Below, one piece after another: positions 5,841 through 14,823 of a stretch of DNA of 37,623 nucleotides. Made by a program: the position numbers and the translations under genes. The stretch is taken from IMG/VR virus record IMGVR_UViG_3300020457_000028, positions 1 through 37,623 of that record, one strand, 5' to 3'. Numbering within the stretch: position 1 is the stretch's first letter; each line of letters opens with the position of its first letter. Source of the stretch: a virus. Under the pieces are notes generated by a model, which worked only from the letters and a program-made list of their open reading frames with translations, was not told the origin of the DNA and ran no database searches.

Positions 5841-6344
5841 ATGGCATATCAAAAATTACAAGCAGGAAAAGCATGGGCGGTTTACCCTAGTGATAATACT
5901 GTTATTCCTAACACCGGCTTGGGAGGAGCAACAGGAACTACAACAACAGGTTCGGCTACTCAACTTATAGACGCAAACAGAGTAGGTACCGATCCTGACA
6001 ATATGGTAACTTTAAACTTTGTAGAAGCAGGTATCAAACCAGGGATGATTGCAGTTAATACAACTGACGGTACGCAAACCACTATTAGTAGAGTAGTGAA
6101 TGGAACAACACTAGATGTTGATCAAAATATATTTGCAGTTACTGCAAAAGCTTATGCTATATATGGAGGAACTCAAGAGGGGGCCGTATTGTATATTGGT
6201 TCTGGAGGGAATATTAGAGTAACAACAGTAGCAGGAGACGATGTTATTTTTCAAGGAATTAATGCGGGTACTTTTTTTCCAGTAAACGTATTAAAAGTTT
6301 GGAATACCTCAACTACTACTGATAACATAATAGCGCTTTGGTAA
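5841..6344 (+). CDS. Virion structural protein candidate
   Basis: A 167-residue, Thr/Gly/Val-rich, nearly Cys-free beta-type protein. It opens with YQKLQAGKAWAVYPSDNTVIPN. Later parts (AGIKPGMIAVNTTDGTQTTISRVVNGTTLDV and VLYIGSGGNIRVTTVAGDDVIFQGI) resemble beta-sandwich capsid-decoration or tail proteins. It is the first gene of the fibre cluster and follows the small-gene chain with a 5-base gap. A decoration, spike or fibre-base protein would all fit. Confidence 0.7.
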   Translation: MAYQKLQAGKAWAVYPSDNTVIPNTGLGGATGTTTTGSATQLIDANRVGTDPDNMVTLNFVEAGIKPGMIAVNTTDGTQTTISRVVNGTTLDVDQNIFAVTAKAYAIYGGTQEGAVLYIGSGGNIRVTTVAGDDVIFQGINAGTFFPVNVLKVWNTSTTTDNIIALW

Positions 6345-6368
6345 TAGGCATCACAATATCTATATAGT

Positions 6369-6557
6369 ATGCCTAATTTAATTGCCATAGCGAATTTTAT
6401 AGGAACTAATCAACATGGTTCTTTACCACCATCGGGTGGGACAAATATAGTAACAGAAATAAATACCCCTAGTGTTGGTGCGGGGCCATTACAAATGATA
6501 AGTGAAAATGGAATGTCTCCAGCTAACGCTAATTTAATAACACAAAAAATAATATAA
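6369..6557 (+). CDS. 62-residue hypothetical protein
   Basis: A small Asn/Pro/Gly/Ile-rich protein in the same frame direction between two structural genes; the next start comes one base after its stop. There is no membrane segment or known motif. Its position suggests a small virion component, but this is only inference. Confidence 0.55.
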   Translation: MPNLIAIANFIGTNQHGSLPPSGGTNIVTEINTPSVGAGPLQMISENGMSPANANLITQKII

Positions 6558-6558
6558 A

Positions 6559-7722
6559 ATGGCAGTTAAATTTTCAGATTTCTCCCCTAAAACTTTGGTT
6601 AGCGACGTAACCGAAGTAGTAGGTTATTTAACCTCAGGAGAGCTTAATGTAAGGATACCTCCAGCAAATCTTGACACCACCTATGCGGTATCAACAGGTA
6701 ATGCAGGAGCTTCTCCTACAATTAATCTTCAAGGAACAAAGCCAGGGCAACCAGCTATTACCCCTTCAACGGTTAGCCTAACAGGATCAGGAGCCACATT
6801 GCTTAACGGTAACGGTAGTACTACTATTGACTTTGCTAGTACGGCCTACGCGCTTTCAGCAACTGACAATGCTGACCCAGCTCAAAACACACCAGTTGTT
6901 CTTACGGGAACTGGCGGTGGAGACGCTGGAACAGACACTATAAATATAATTGGATCAGGAACTGTTGGTGTAACCTCATCAAGTGGAACCATTACCATAA
7001 CAGGATCTGGTGGAGGAGGAGGCGGTGGAGTTACTAGTTTCACCAATACAAACGGAACATTTATTTCTGCAGCTACAGCAAATACAGGAGCCACAGGCGC
7101 TGTGACTACTGGTGTAATAGATTTATCTGCTACAGGTTCTCCAAGCGCATCGACTTTTTTAAGAGGTGATAATACTTGGGCAACACCAGCAGGGGGATTT
7201 TCTAATTTTGATATTACAGGAGATTCAGGAACTGCTGAAACTGTTAATTCTGGTGATACTGTAACAATAGCAGGGGGTACCGTATTATCAAGCACAGTTA
7301 CTAGCCCCGCGACTATTACAGTAAATCACAATGGTGTTACCCGAACAGATACAACATCTTCAGACAGTCCTTCTGCTGGAGGAACAGTTGATTTGGTAAA
7401 AACTATAACCACATCTACAGAAGGTCACGTGACGGCTGTGGACGTATCTACAGTAACATGGCCCGCAGGTGGAGCACCTACTATTTCTAAAACGCAACTA
7501 ACAGGAAATAATAGTACAACAGTTTTCGCACTTACAGGAGCCCCAGCTGGACTTACGGTAGCAAACTTAAATATATTTATATCTGGAGTATATCAAAATC
7601 AAAAAGATACAGGCGGTACTGACAATTATAGTGTCGGATCTGGAGCAAGTCCAAATTTAACTTTTGTTACAGCTCCTCCTGTAACCGCTGCAAATGGTAT
7701 AGATGTAGTAATAACTTCTTAA
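6559..7722 (+). CDS. Tail fibre protein
   Basis: A 387-residue Thr/Gly/Ser-rich protein with recognisable tail-fibre elements. The N-terminal part (KFSDFSPKTLVSDVTEVVGY) may attach to the virion. FLRGDNTWATP near residues 200-210 is a motif I know from many phage fibres. The EGHVTAVDVSTVTWP segment around 290-305 is another fibre-shaft element. A C-terminal domain from ~315 has VANLNIFISGVYQNQKD and ends with a run typical of fibre tips. A polyglycine stretch lies near 150-160. It begins the main adhesin cluster. Confidence 0.85.
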   Translation: MAVKFSDFSPKTLVSDVTEVVGYLTSGELNVRIPPANLDTTYAVSTGNAGASPTINLQGTKPGQPAITPSTVSLTGSGATLLNGNGSTTIDFASTAYALSATDNADPAQNTPVVLTGTGGGDAGTDTINIIGSGTVGVTSSSGTITITGSGGGGGGGVTSFTNTNGTFISAATANTGATGAVTTGVIDLSATGSPSASTFLRGDNTWATPAGGFSNFDITGDSGTAETVNSGDTVTIAGGTVLSSTVTSPATITVNHNGVTRTDTTSSDSPSAGGTVDLVKTITTSTEGHVTAVDVSTVTWPAGGAPTISKTQLTGNNSTTVFALTGAPAGLTVANLNIFISGVYQNQKDTGGTDNYSVGSGASPNLTFVTAPPVTAANGIDVVITS

Positions 7723-7732
7723 TTTTATTTAA

Positions 7733-8815
7733 ATGTCAACAACAAAAACCACTACTAATGTGATTGACATGAGTGATAACACAGGGGGTCTTACCTGGGT
7801 TAAAGGAACTACTGCGCAACGAACTACCACAACTCTCGGCGATCTTCGTGCAAACACTGAAACTAATAGGGTTGAAATATATACCGACCAAACAGGTACA
7901 GCAGAGTGGAGAAATTTAAAACAAACCAATACTTCTTTTCAAGTTGACTTTTTAGTTGTAGCGGGCGGCGGCGGCGGCGGTGGAACTACTTCAGATGCTC
8001 CTGGCGGCGGCGGAGCAGGTGGACTAATAACATCATTTGGAAGTAATTCTGGAGGAGGCGCGAGTTCAGCTCCAGCTTTAAATTTAGATAAGTCAACAGA
8101 ATATACCGTCACTATTGGAGCAGGTGGAGCAGGTGGAGTCGGAAGAAACCATGGTAGTGATGGCATAAATTCTGTATTTAACACAATAACTGCAACAGGC
8201 GGAGGTGGCGGCGGAACATCAGAGGGCACGGCTGCTGAAGATACAGGAAGAACAGGTGGATCTGCGGGCGGGTCTGGAACCGGAGCGAGTTCTTCAACAA
8301 GACCATCCACTGCAGCGGTAAATAATCCAGTGCAAGGATATGCTGGTGGTGCTTCTGTAGTAAGTCCTAATAAACGTGGAGGCGGCGGCGGCGGTGCTGG
8401 AGAGACTGGAAACACTGACGGCCAAGGGCATGGAGGTGATGGTTTAGAAGTTAATATAATAGGGGGCACTGGAAACTATTATGCCGGCGGCGGCGGCGGC
8501 GGATATTTTGGAAGCTCCGCTCTAGTGCCTGGAGGAGAAGGCGGCGGCGGTGATTCCCCAGCGTACGCAAGTCATCCCGGAGATAATGGATCAGCTAATA
8601 CTGGCGGAGGTGGTGGTGCTGCTAAACGTGGATCTGGAGGGGGTTCACAAAATGGCGGTGCTGGTGGATCAGGAGTTGTTATTTTACGGTATACAACAGC
8701 AGATGTGTCTAGTTTTTCAGTTACAGGAACCTTGAACACTCCAACGCCCGTAGTAGACGGGGCATTCTCTTCTATAACTTTTACAACAGGAACTGGAACA
8801 GTAACATTTAATTAA
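7733..8815 (+). CDS. Polyglycine-rich tail fibre/adhesin
   Basis: A 360-residue protein. Residues ~1-65 form an N-terminal attachment module (MSTTKTTTNVIDMS then RVEIYTDQTGTAEWRNL) like those at 9855 and 11372. From ~75 it is extremely glycine-rich: FLVVAGGGGGGG, then many GGGG blocks separated by short polar loops, with a YTVTIGAGGAGG strand. Residues after ~320 form a short beta tail. The design recalls receptor-binding adhesins built from packed polyglycine-II helices (Salmonella phage S16 gp38). That comparison is by composition only. Many Gly codons are GGC runs, unlike the GGA/GGT use of neighbours. Confidence 0.85.
   Translation: MSTTKTTTNVIDMSDNTGGLTWVKGTTAQRTTTTLGDLRANTETNRVEIYTDQTGTAEWRNLKQTNTSFQVDFLVVAGGGGGGGTTSDAPGGGGAGGLITSFGSNSGGGASSAPALNLDKSTEYTVTIGAGGAGGVGRNHGSDGINSVFNTITATGGGGGGTSEGTAAEDTGRTGGSAGGSGTGASSSTRPSTAAVNNPVQGYAGGASVVSPNKRGGGGGGAGETGNTDGQGHGGDGLEVNIIGGTGNYYAGGGGGGYFGSSALVPGGEGGGGDSPAYASHPGDNGSANTGGGGGAAKRGSGGGSQNGGAGGSGVVILRYTTADVSSFSVTGTLNTPTPVVDGAFSSITFTTGTGTVTFN
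7964..8550 (+). repeat. GGC triplet-repeat tracts within the adhesin gene
   Basis: In-frame GGC runs occur at 7964-7980, 8003-8012, 8381-8394, 8485-8501 and 8541-8550, coding for Gly blocks. They are GC islands in an AT-rich genome. Triplet slippage would change the length of Gly segments without shifting the frame. Confidence 0.7.
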
Positions 8816-8816
8816 T

Positions 8817-9851
8817 ATGGCACACTACGCAAAAATATCAAACGCAGAGTTTACCGTCACACAAAGGCAACGAATAAAAGAAATAGACATTGAAATATCA
8901 ACTATTAAAAGCTCGAATAAACAAACAGAGGAATATAAAAATCTTAAAAGCTCGTATGAAGAGCCTTTAGATACATCAACTTTAAATATTTTAAAGGGAG
9001 AACTACTTGAAATACATCCTGAAGGATCAGAAGAATATTTAGCTAAACAAGCTGAAATAGATGCTGAGTTCAATTCTTTAATAGCAGAAAAAGAAAATAT
9101 ATCGAGTCAAATGACGACTCTTGAAAATCAAGGCACTGATGCTTTGGTTAGTGAAAAACAAACATTACAAACGGCTATCGATAATTCTATAGCACGAGTG
9201 ACTGCTGTGTTTTCAGGAGCAGATGAAATTTATCAAGCACCAGCAGACACTTCTTCCATTGATCAAGAAATCAAAACTTTAGAAGAAAGTAGAAATGGTA
9301 AAACGCCTGAAGAGATTCTTGAAATAGATCAACAAATACAGGCAAAACAAGAAGAAAAAAATGCCGTTCCAAAAACAGATGTTGATAATACAGTTTATTG
9401 GGAAGGTTATGTTGGCAGCTCAAAAAGAACTTCATATAATACAAGAGGAGGCGTTCACAGATTAGGTGGCACTCCATTTAGAAAAAATTATGCAGGTGTA
9501 GGACATATCTACGACCCTGTACGAGATGCATTTTATACGGAAAAACCATATGAAAGTTGGGTGTTAAATGAGGACACTTGTTATTGGGAAGCGCCAATTG
9601 AATCACCAGGAGAAACATTCTTGTATTGGAATGAAGCAACTCAAGAGTGGCTAGAGCACCCCTACAAAAGATTTAAAAGCTGGATTTATGGCAACAAACC
9701 TACATCTTGGAATGGTTATTATGAGGGAGATACCTCAATAGATGATTGGTTTGCGCCATCTGAGTGTCCAGACGCTTCCGAACTTTCATATTCTAAACGT
9801 CTTTCTTCGTATATTTGGGATGAAGAAACATTAACTTGGGTAGACATATAG
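8817..9851 (+). CDS. Coiled-coil tail protein with WEAP-type C-terminal domain
   Basis: A 344-residue protein with two parts. Residues ~15-195 are heptad-rich and acidic (EIDIEISTIKSS, LEESRNGKTPEEILEIDQQIQAKQEEK), predicting a long coiled coil. Residues ~205-344 are aromatic-rich with NYAGVGHIYDPVRDAF, PYESWVLNEDTCYWEAP and repeated W-x-E/W-x-D units ending WDEETLTWVDI. I know the YDxxRDAF...SWxLNEDTCxWEAP pattern from structural proteins of marine phages including cyanophages. It is probably a fibre-associated or chaperone-like tail protein. The gap to each neighbour is one to three bases. Confidence 0.8.
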   Translation: MAHYAKISNAEFTVTQRQRIKEIDIEISTIKSSNKQTEEYKNLKSSYEEPLDTSTLNILKGELLEIHPEGSEEYLAKQAEIDAEFNSLIAEKENISSQMTTLENQGTDALVSEKQTLQTAIDNSIARVTAVFSGADEIYQAPADTSSIDQEIKTLEESRNGKTPEEILEIDQQIQAKQEEKNAVPKTDVDNTVYWEGYVGSSKRTSYNTRGGVHRLGGTPFRKNYAGVGHIYDPVRDAFYTEKPYESWVLNEDTCYWEAPIESPGETFLYWNEATQEWLEHPYKRFKSWIYGNKPTSWNGYYEGDTSIDDWFAPSECPDASELSYSKRLSSYIWDEETLTWVDI

Positions 9852-9854
9852 ATT

Positions 9855-11366
9855 ATGGCAACAACAAAAATTATACCTAACGTACTAGAGCTAAACCCAG
9901 GTAATCCTGTAAATGTTTTAAAAGCAACTAATGCTGTTACTGTTTCAAATGCTTCAGGAGCAAACAAATATTATTTTGATGGGGTATATGACGGGAAGTT
10001 TGGTCTTAGAATTGGCACAACCGTTTTAACAGGCGTACCTAGTGGTCATCCCATTGCGATTATAAATAACGGTAAAACTTCTCAAATATCTTATACTGGA
10101 ACTACTAGCGCTGGAACGGGAACCGGACCTGATGGAAACACCTATACATTTTATTATGGCGATATTACTATAACCGTTAGTGCAGATTTTGGTACTGTAA
10201 GCTATTATTGCCAGATTCACGGATATATGGGAGGGCAAGACAATTTAGTTTCTGTTTATTCAGATGCAGGTCTTAAAATGCCTAGTGGTACAGCTTTTTC
10301 AGGAACACCCTCTGAAGGAATGATGCGTAACGATACGGGACAAGAATCTGAAAGTTCAGCGTCTACCATGCAACATTACAACGGCACTGTTTGGAAAAAC
10401 TTTGTCAATAAACCCGATACGACACCTTTTAACGCAGACATGCTAATTGTGGGCGGCGGAGGTGGTACAACTAATCTTTGTGGCGCTGGAGGCGGAGGCG
10501 GAGGTGGTGTATTAGAAGGAACGCTAAGCATTGTTCCAACAACAAATTATAGTATACAAGTAGGAACAGGAGGAACGGGGTCAACAGGACCTGGTTATAG
10601 TTTTGGTTTTACTAATGGCGAAAACTCATTTTTTGACGCATCAAGTTCAGGGGGAAATACTTTTACCGCTAACGGCGGTGGGTATAGTGCTGGAGCTGGA
10701 GGCAGTTTTTCTGGAGGAGTTTGGCCTACCTCTGGTGCCCCTGGTGGTTCAGGCGGTGGAGGCGGCGGTTATTATGCTAACGGTTCATCGACTACAGGAG
10801 GGGCATCTAACCAATCAAGTATATCTCCATTAACAGGCTATGGACATGCTGGAGGTAGTCACGTTTATACTACCCCACCTGATTATGTTGGTGCAGGAGG
10901 TGGAGGAGCTGGAGGAGCAGGTCAAGATGTAAACAACTCTAATAATGCTGGAGGCAACGGTGGAGTTGGTCATATTTCAACAATTATAACTACTACTATG
11001 GCGACAACTTATGGTGTTGGAGAGGTAAGCGGCTCAGATGTTTATTACGCAGGCGGAGGTGGAGGCCAAGGTGTTGGTGGCAACGGAACAGGTGGCCTAG
11101 GCGGAGGAGGCGATCAGCTAAATAATGGTACAGCATCTACAGGAGGCGGCGGTGGAGGCGCTCAATGCGGAAGTAATGCTGGAGGTCATATAGGAGGCAC
11201 AGGCGTGCTTATAATAAAATATCCCGACTCTAAAACTTGTAATTTATCTAGTGCGACCAATTTAACACAACAAACAGACACCACCTCAATATCAGGATTT
11301 CATGTGAGTGTATTTACAATAACTTCGGGTGGAACAAACGGAACGGGAACAATAACATTTACATAA
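9855..11366 (+). CDS. Polyglycine-rich adhesin with cupredoxin-like module
   Basis: A 503-residue fibre protein. Residues 1-35 resemble the attachment segment of sister fibres. Residues ~38-135 form a beta module with His65 (SGHPIAI) and C119-x2-H122-x2-M125, the ligand order (His, Cys, His, Met) of blue-copper cupredoxins, though Cys/His/Met spacing is tighter than plastocyanin. A short fibre element follows (MPSGTAFSGTPSEGMMRND, ending in W-x-NF). From ~200 the protein is polyglycine-rich (MLIVGGGGG, GAGGGGGGG) like the 7733 gene. The last ~50 residues are a beta tail similar to that gene's end. A receptor-binding fibre is likely; copper binding is speculative. Confidence 0.82.
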   Translation: MATTKIIPNVLELNPGNPVNVLKATNAVTVSNASGANKYYFDGVYDGKFGLRIGTTVLTGVPSGHPIAIINNGKTSQISYTGTTSAGTGTGPDGNTYTFYYGDITITVSADFGTVSYYCQIHGYMGGQDNLVSVYSDAGLKMPSGTAFSGTPSEGMMRNDTGQESESSASTMQHYNGTVWKNFVNKPDTTPFNADMLIVGGGGGTTNLCGAGGGGGGGVLEGTLSIVPTTNYSIQVGTGGTGSTGPGYSFGFTNGENSFFDASSSGGNTFTANGGGYSAGAGGSFSGGVWPTSGAPGGSGGGGGGYYANGSSTTGGASNQSSISPLTGYGHAGGSHVYTTPPDYVGAGGGGAGGAGQDVNNSNNAGGNGGVGHISTIITTTMATTYGVGEVSGSDVYYAGGGGGQGVGGNGTGGLGGGGDQLNNGTASTGGGGGGAQCGSNAGGHIGGTGVLIIKYPDSKTCNLSSATNLTQQTDTTSISGFHVSVFTITSGGTNGTGTITFT

Positions 11367-11371
11367 AAAAT

Positions 11372-14284
11372 ATGGCAACAACTAAAATTGATAATCCAAA
11401 TTTATTTGACTTTAGCTCTTTAAACACAGCGTTACAGTTGCCAACAGGAGACACAGCGTCAAGACCTTCTAGCCCAAGCACGGGTGAATGGAGATATAAC
11501 AATGAGGATAAATATGTTGAATATTGGGATGGCGGTGCATGGAGACAGATAGAGACTGAAGAATTTCCAACTGTTCCATCAGAGAATTTTAATACTGTTT
11601 TATATGTTGGAAATGGAGGCACGCAAGCAATTACAGGGGCGGGGTTTTCTCCTGATTTGATTTGGATTAAAAATAGGACAGATAATTCAACACAGCATTT
11701 ATGGACAGACACAGTTAGAGGAATTGGTTCACAAGGTGGTGCAAATATTCTTTATTCAGATTCTTCTGAAGTAGAATCAACTAATGCAGACACCACTTTT
11801 TTATCTTCTTTTGATTCAAATGGTTTTACAATCGGAAGTAGTTCTGTGTATAATAATTCAGGTAAAAGTTATGTAGCTTGGTGTTGGAAAGCAGGAGGTA
11901 CTGCTGTGCCAAATAGTGTCGGTACTATTGCTTCTTCAGTATCAGCTAATCCAGCTGGAGGGTTTTCTATTGTAAGAAATACTGGAACCGCTAGTTACAC
12001 GGATACAATCGGAACAGGTTTGAATCAAGCACCTGAACTTGTAATACAAAAACCTATTGGTTCCGTCGTTGATTGGTATGTATTATTTAATATAAGTGGC
12101 ACAGGCGCATGGGATTATGGAAAATTAAATGAATCCGATCAGTTTACAACAGATAATCCTCAAAGATTTGCCACAAGTGCTACTACAATAAATAATTGGG
12201 GATGGAATGGTTATGATATGATTAACTACTGTTTCCATTCAGTAGCAGGTTACCAAAAAATAGGAACATATAATGGCGATGGAAGTACAACAGGGCCTGT
12301 AATAAACACTGGTTTCGAGCCTGCTTGGCTAATGATTAAAAGGACTGATAGCCCTGGTGGCTGGAGGATACAAGACAATAAAAGACTTTCAGAGGGATTC
12401 GGTAAAGATGTGCTTGAGGCGAATGATACAGCCGCAGAGCAAGATAATTATGTGCAAATAGCATTTTTAACTAATGGGTTTCAATTACATTCAACCGCTG
12501 GAGATTATAATGCGAATGGGGGAACTTATCTATATTTAGCCATAGCTGCAGATGCTGATACAACAACCCCAACACTAGCTAATAGTTTCGCAAACTCTTT
12601 ACATGTTGGTAACGGAACAACACAAACAATCGGCGGGCATCTCAATGGTGCCGCACAATTTAATGGCAGTTCATCTGAAGTAAATATAACAGGTCAATTG
12701 CCTTCGAGTGTAGCTTCAGACTACGCTGTTTCATGCTGGGTAAACCCTAACGCACTGTCATCTTCAGGACATGCGCTATTCACAAATTTATTCGCTGGTG
12801 GTGCTTATGCGACAGGTCAAGCTGCTATACTTATATGGAATTCCAAAATAAGATTATATTTATCACACAGCGGCACATCTAATACTTACGTTTATGATTC
12901 TGCAATTGATGTTCCAACGGGATTATGGAGCAATATAGTTGTAAATATTGATGTAAGTGCAGGAACCTCATCAATTATTACAGCCTACCTTAATGGTGTA
13001 TCAAATAATTTAACTTACTTAGCATCTACTAATGTAGGACCAAATGAAAATAACAATACTGTATTTGGTAAATTTCAAGGAATTAGTTTTTACGATGGAA
13101 GCATCGATCAAGTTAGAATTTATTCTAGTGCTCTTACAGCTTCACAAGTAAGTCAGCTTTATAACGAAACAACAGCTACTGCCAACACTTTAGATTTTCC
13201 CACAGGCGCTGGATGTGTAGCGGCATATCCTTTAGATTCAAACGGTGATGATTTGAGCGGTAATTTTAATGCATCTTCTATACCTAATGTAACTTTTTCT
13301 AATTCTATAACTTTCAGACCTGATTGGTCGTGGGTCAAAAACAGACAAGTTAGTGCATCACACGCTCTATTTGATTCAGTAAGAGGGGCTATGAGAATTG
13401 TTTCAACGGAATCCCTAAGCACACAATCCGATTTAAGCCCTTACGGGGTAACTAGTTTTAATAATTATGGTATAACTGTTAAAGATATAACATCAGGTAA
13501 TTATGGAGTTAATGGAGCTGCTGGAGGTACATATTCAGGTACGCCTCCTAATTATGTCTCGTGGAATTGGAAGCTAAATAAAAGAGGTACTATTTTAACA
13601 AATGCCACAAGTTTAGCTGTAGATGTCGTTGCTAATGTAAATGATGCTGCTGGGTTAAGCGTGGTAAAAGGAACTTTAAATGTAGGATCAGGTGTAACAA
13701 AAATACCGCATGGCTTATCTGCCGCTCCTGAGTTTGTGGTAGCAAAGTCGACTGGACCTGGTTCATCAGAGACTTCTGGTTGGCAAGTATATCACTCTTC
13801 GCAAGGCGCAGGTAATTATGCCACTATTAATAGTACAGATGCTTTTAGTCCAAATGCTAATGTATGGGCAAATACAACTCCAGATGCTGAATTAGTAAGC
13901 GTTCAAGGGGGTTATGTATTATATGGAGGAGCAGATTTTATTATGTACTCATGGAGAAGTATCTCAGGTTACAGTAAAGTTGGTTCTTATGCAGGAAATG
14001 GAGGAACTAAAGATATTTATACAACAGATGATGGCTCTTCGGGGGGAAATAATCCTTTCCAACCAAAATGGGTATTGATTAAAAATATATCTAGCGGATA
14101 TAGTTGGGTTGTCACAGACGCAGCGAGAGGAACTAATAAGGTACTATACACTAATTTAGCACAAGGAGAAGACACAGTATCAAATGGAATTACTGCATTT
14201 AATTCAAATGGCTTTAGTTTAGGAAGTGCTGTAAGTTTTAATGACGGGAGTAGCACTTATGTATATTTAGCAATAGGCGGATAA
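11372..14284 (+). CDS. Large modular tail protein with LamG-like domain
   Basis: A 970-residue protein. Residues 1-65 are a fibre attachment module (LPTGDTASRPSSPSTGEWRY, then EYWDGGAWRQ). Then comes a unit of three modules: A (~90-172, SPDLIWIKN to AWCWK), B (~210-300, APELVIQKP to FHSVAGYQKIGTYNGDG) and C (~310-395, FEPAWLMIKR to YLYLAIA). A LamG/concanavalin-like domain occupies ~420-600 (AAQFNGSSSEV, SCWVNP, ISFYDGSIDQVRIYSSALT). A second A-B-C unit fills ~645-970 (FRPDWSWVKN; APEFVVAKS; FQPKWVLIKN to YVYLAIGG). I recall the A/C module from marine-phage tail proteins (DUF7483-like, from memory). The LamG domain suggests glycan binding. It is the last fibre gene before lysis. Confidence 0.85.
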   Translation: MATTKIDNPNLFDFSSLNTALQLPTGDTASRPSSPSTGEWRYNNEDKYVEYWDGGAWRQIETEEFPTVPSENFNTVLYVGNGGTQAITGAGFSPDLIWIKNRTDNSTQHLWTDTVRGIGSQGGANILYSDSSEVESTNADTTFLSSFDSNGFTIGSSSVYNNSGKSYVAWCWKAGGTAVPNSVGTIASSVSANPAGGFSIVRNTGTASYTDTIGTGLNQAPELVIQKPIGSVVDWYVLFNISGTGAWDYGKLNESDQFTTDNPQRFATSATTINNWGWNGYDMINYCFHSVAGYQKIGTYNGDGSTTGPVINTGFEPAWLMIKRTDSPGGWRIQDNKRLSEGFGKDVLEANDTAAEQDNYVQIAFLTNGFQLHSTAGDYNANGGTYLYLAIAADADTTTPTLANSFANSLHVGNGTTQTIGGHLNGAAQFNGSSSEVNITGQLPSSVASDYAVSCWVNPNALSSSGHALFTNLFAGGAYATGQAAILIWNSKIRLYLSHSGTSNTYVYDSAIDVPTGLWSNIVVNIDVSAGTSSIITAYLNGVSNNLTYLASTNVGPNENNNTVFGKFQGISFYDGSIDQVRIYSSALTASQVSQLYNETTATANTLDFPTGAGCVAAYPLDSNGDDLSGNFNASSIPNVTFSNSITFRPDWSWVKNRQVSASHALFDSVRGAMRIVSTESLSTQSDLSPYGVTSFNNYGITVKDITSGNYGVNGAAGGTYSGTPPNYVSWNWKLNKRGTILTNATSLAVDVVANVNDAAGLSVVKGTLNVGSGVTKIPHGLSAAPEFVVAKSTGPGSSETSGWQVYHSSQGAGNYATINSTDAFSPNANVWANTTPDAELVSVQGGYVLYGGADFIMYSWRSISGYSKVGSYAGNGGTKDIYTTDDGSSGGNNPFQPKWVLIKNISSGYSWVVTDAARGTNKVLYTNLAQGEDTVSNGITAFNSNGFSLGSAVSFNDGSSTYVYLAIGG

Positions 14285-14310
14285 AATGAATATTAATTAA
14301 ATTTAATCTT

Positions 14311-14610
14311 ATGAACACAACAATAATTATTTTAATCGGATTAGTATCATTACTAATTATTATAAACATAGCCTCAATATGGCTAACTAAAAAAGGTCTG
14401 ACCAAAGACGAGAACAACAACATGATACCTGACATTTTAGAAGAAAAGTTTGCTGTAATGCAGGCAGATGTTTCAAGACGTGTTGGTCGTGTGGGTGAAG
14501 AGCTCAAAGATGTAGCTAAAGCAATCAAAGAGGTAGGTAATCAAATAGGAGATGTACCAAGCGCTATGAAAGGCAAAAACCGATCTGGCAAAAAAGCAAA
14601 GAAAAAATGA
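14311..14610 (+). CDS. Membrane-anchored helical protein, lysis region
   Basis: A 99-residue protein with one N-terminal transmembrane helix (about 4-24). A polar helical region follows (about 40-85, with VGRVGEELKDVAKAIKEVGNQIGD), then a Lys-rich tail. It is preceded by AATTAAATTTAATCTT, the leader found before several phage operons here. Heading the lysis cassette, it could be a spanin-like or holin-accessory protein. No lipobox is seen. The assignment rests on topology and context. Confidence 0.65.
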   Translation: MNTTIIILIGLVSLLIIINIASIWLTKKGLTKDENNNMIPDILEEKFAVMQADVSRRVGRVGEELKDVAKAIKEVGNQIGDVPSAMKGKNRSGKKAKKK

Positions 14611-14681
14611 AATATACCACAACAACAACTGCGGGAGATATAAAAATAAAATATATATATACTAAAAATGTCACTAACTGA
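14607..14681 (+). CDS. Possible 24-residue leader peptide
   Basis: A very short frame in ATGA overlap with the previous gene that ends 14 bases into the next. It is Thr/Lys/Ile-rich with no motif. It may simply be read-through linking translation of the flanking genes. Confidence 0.25.
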   Translation: MKYTTTTTAGDIKIKYIYTKNVTN

Positions 14682-14823
14682 TTTGAAAATATATGCTTTG
14701 AACTTTGTTGCGTTGATGACATCTCTGACGAATATCGATGTTGTTCTTAAAATAATCTTGTCTCTTGTTGCAATAGGATATACTTTACACAAATGGTATA
14801 TAATGCATGGAAAAAATAAGTGA
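14668..14823 (+). CDS. 51-residue membrane protein, small holin candidate
   Basis: A 51-codon frame. A weakly hydrophobic helix (~9-20, YALNFVALMTSL) is followed by a strong transmembrane helix (~24-40, DVVLKIILSLVAIGYTL) and a short basic end HKWYIMHGKNK. Its 3' end overlaps the peptidase gene by 17 bases. Small one- or two-helix proteins immediately before an endolysin are typically holins or pinholins. Identification is by position and topology. Confidence 0.6.
   Translation: MSLTDLKIYALNFVALMTSLTNIDVVLKIILSLVAIGYTLHKWYIMHGKNK

Noticed and set aside
7939-8469. Long minus-strand frame, Pro/Ala/Val-rich
   Set aside because: It is the antisense shadow of the polyglycine gene (GGN read as CCN gives proline) and has no promoter or leader.
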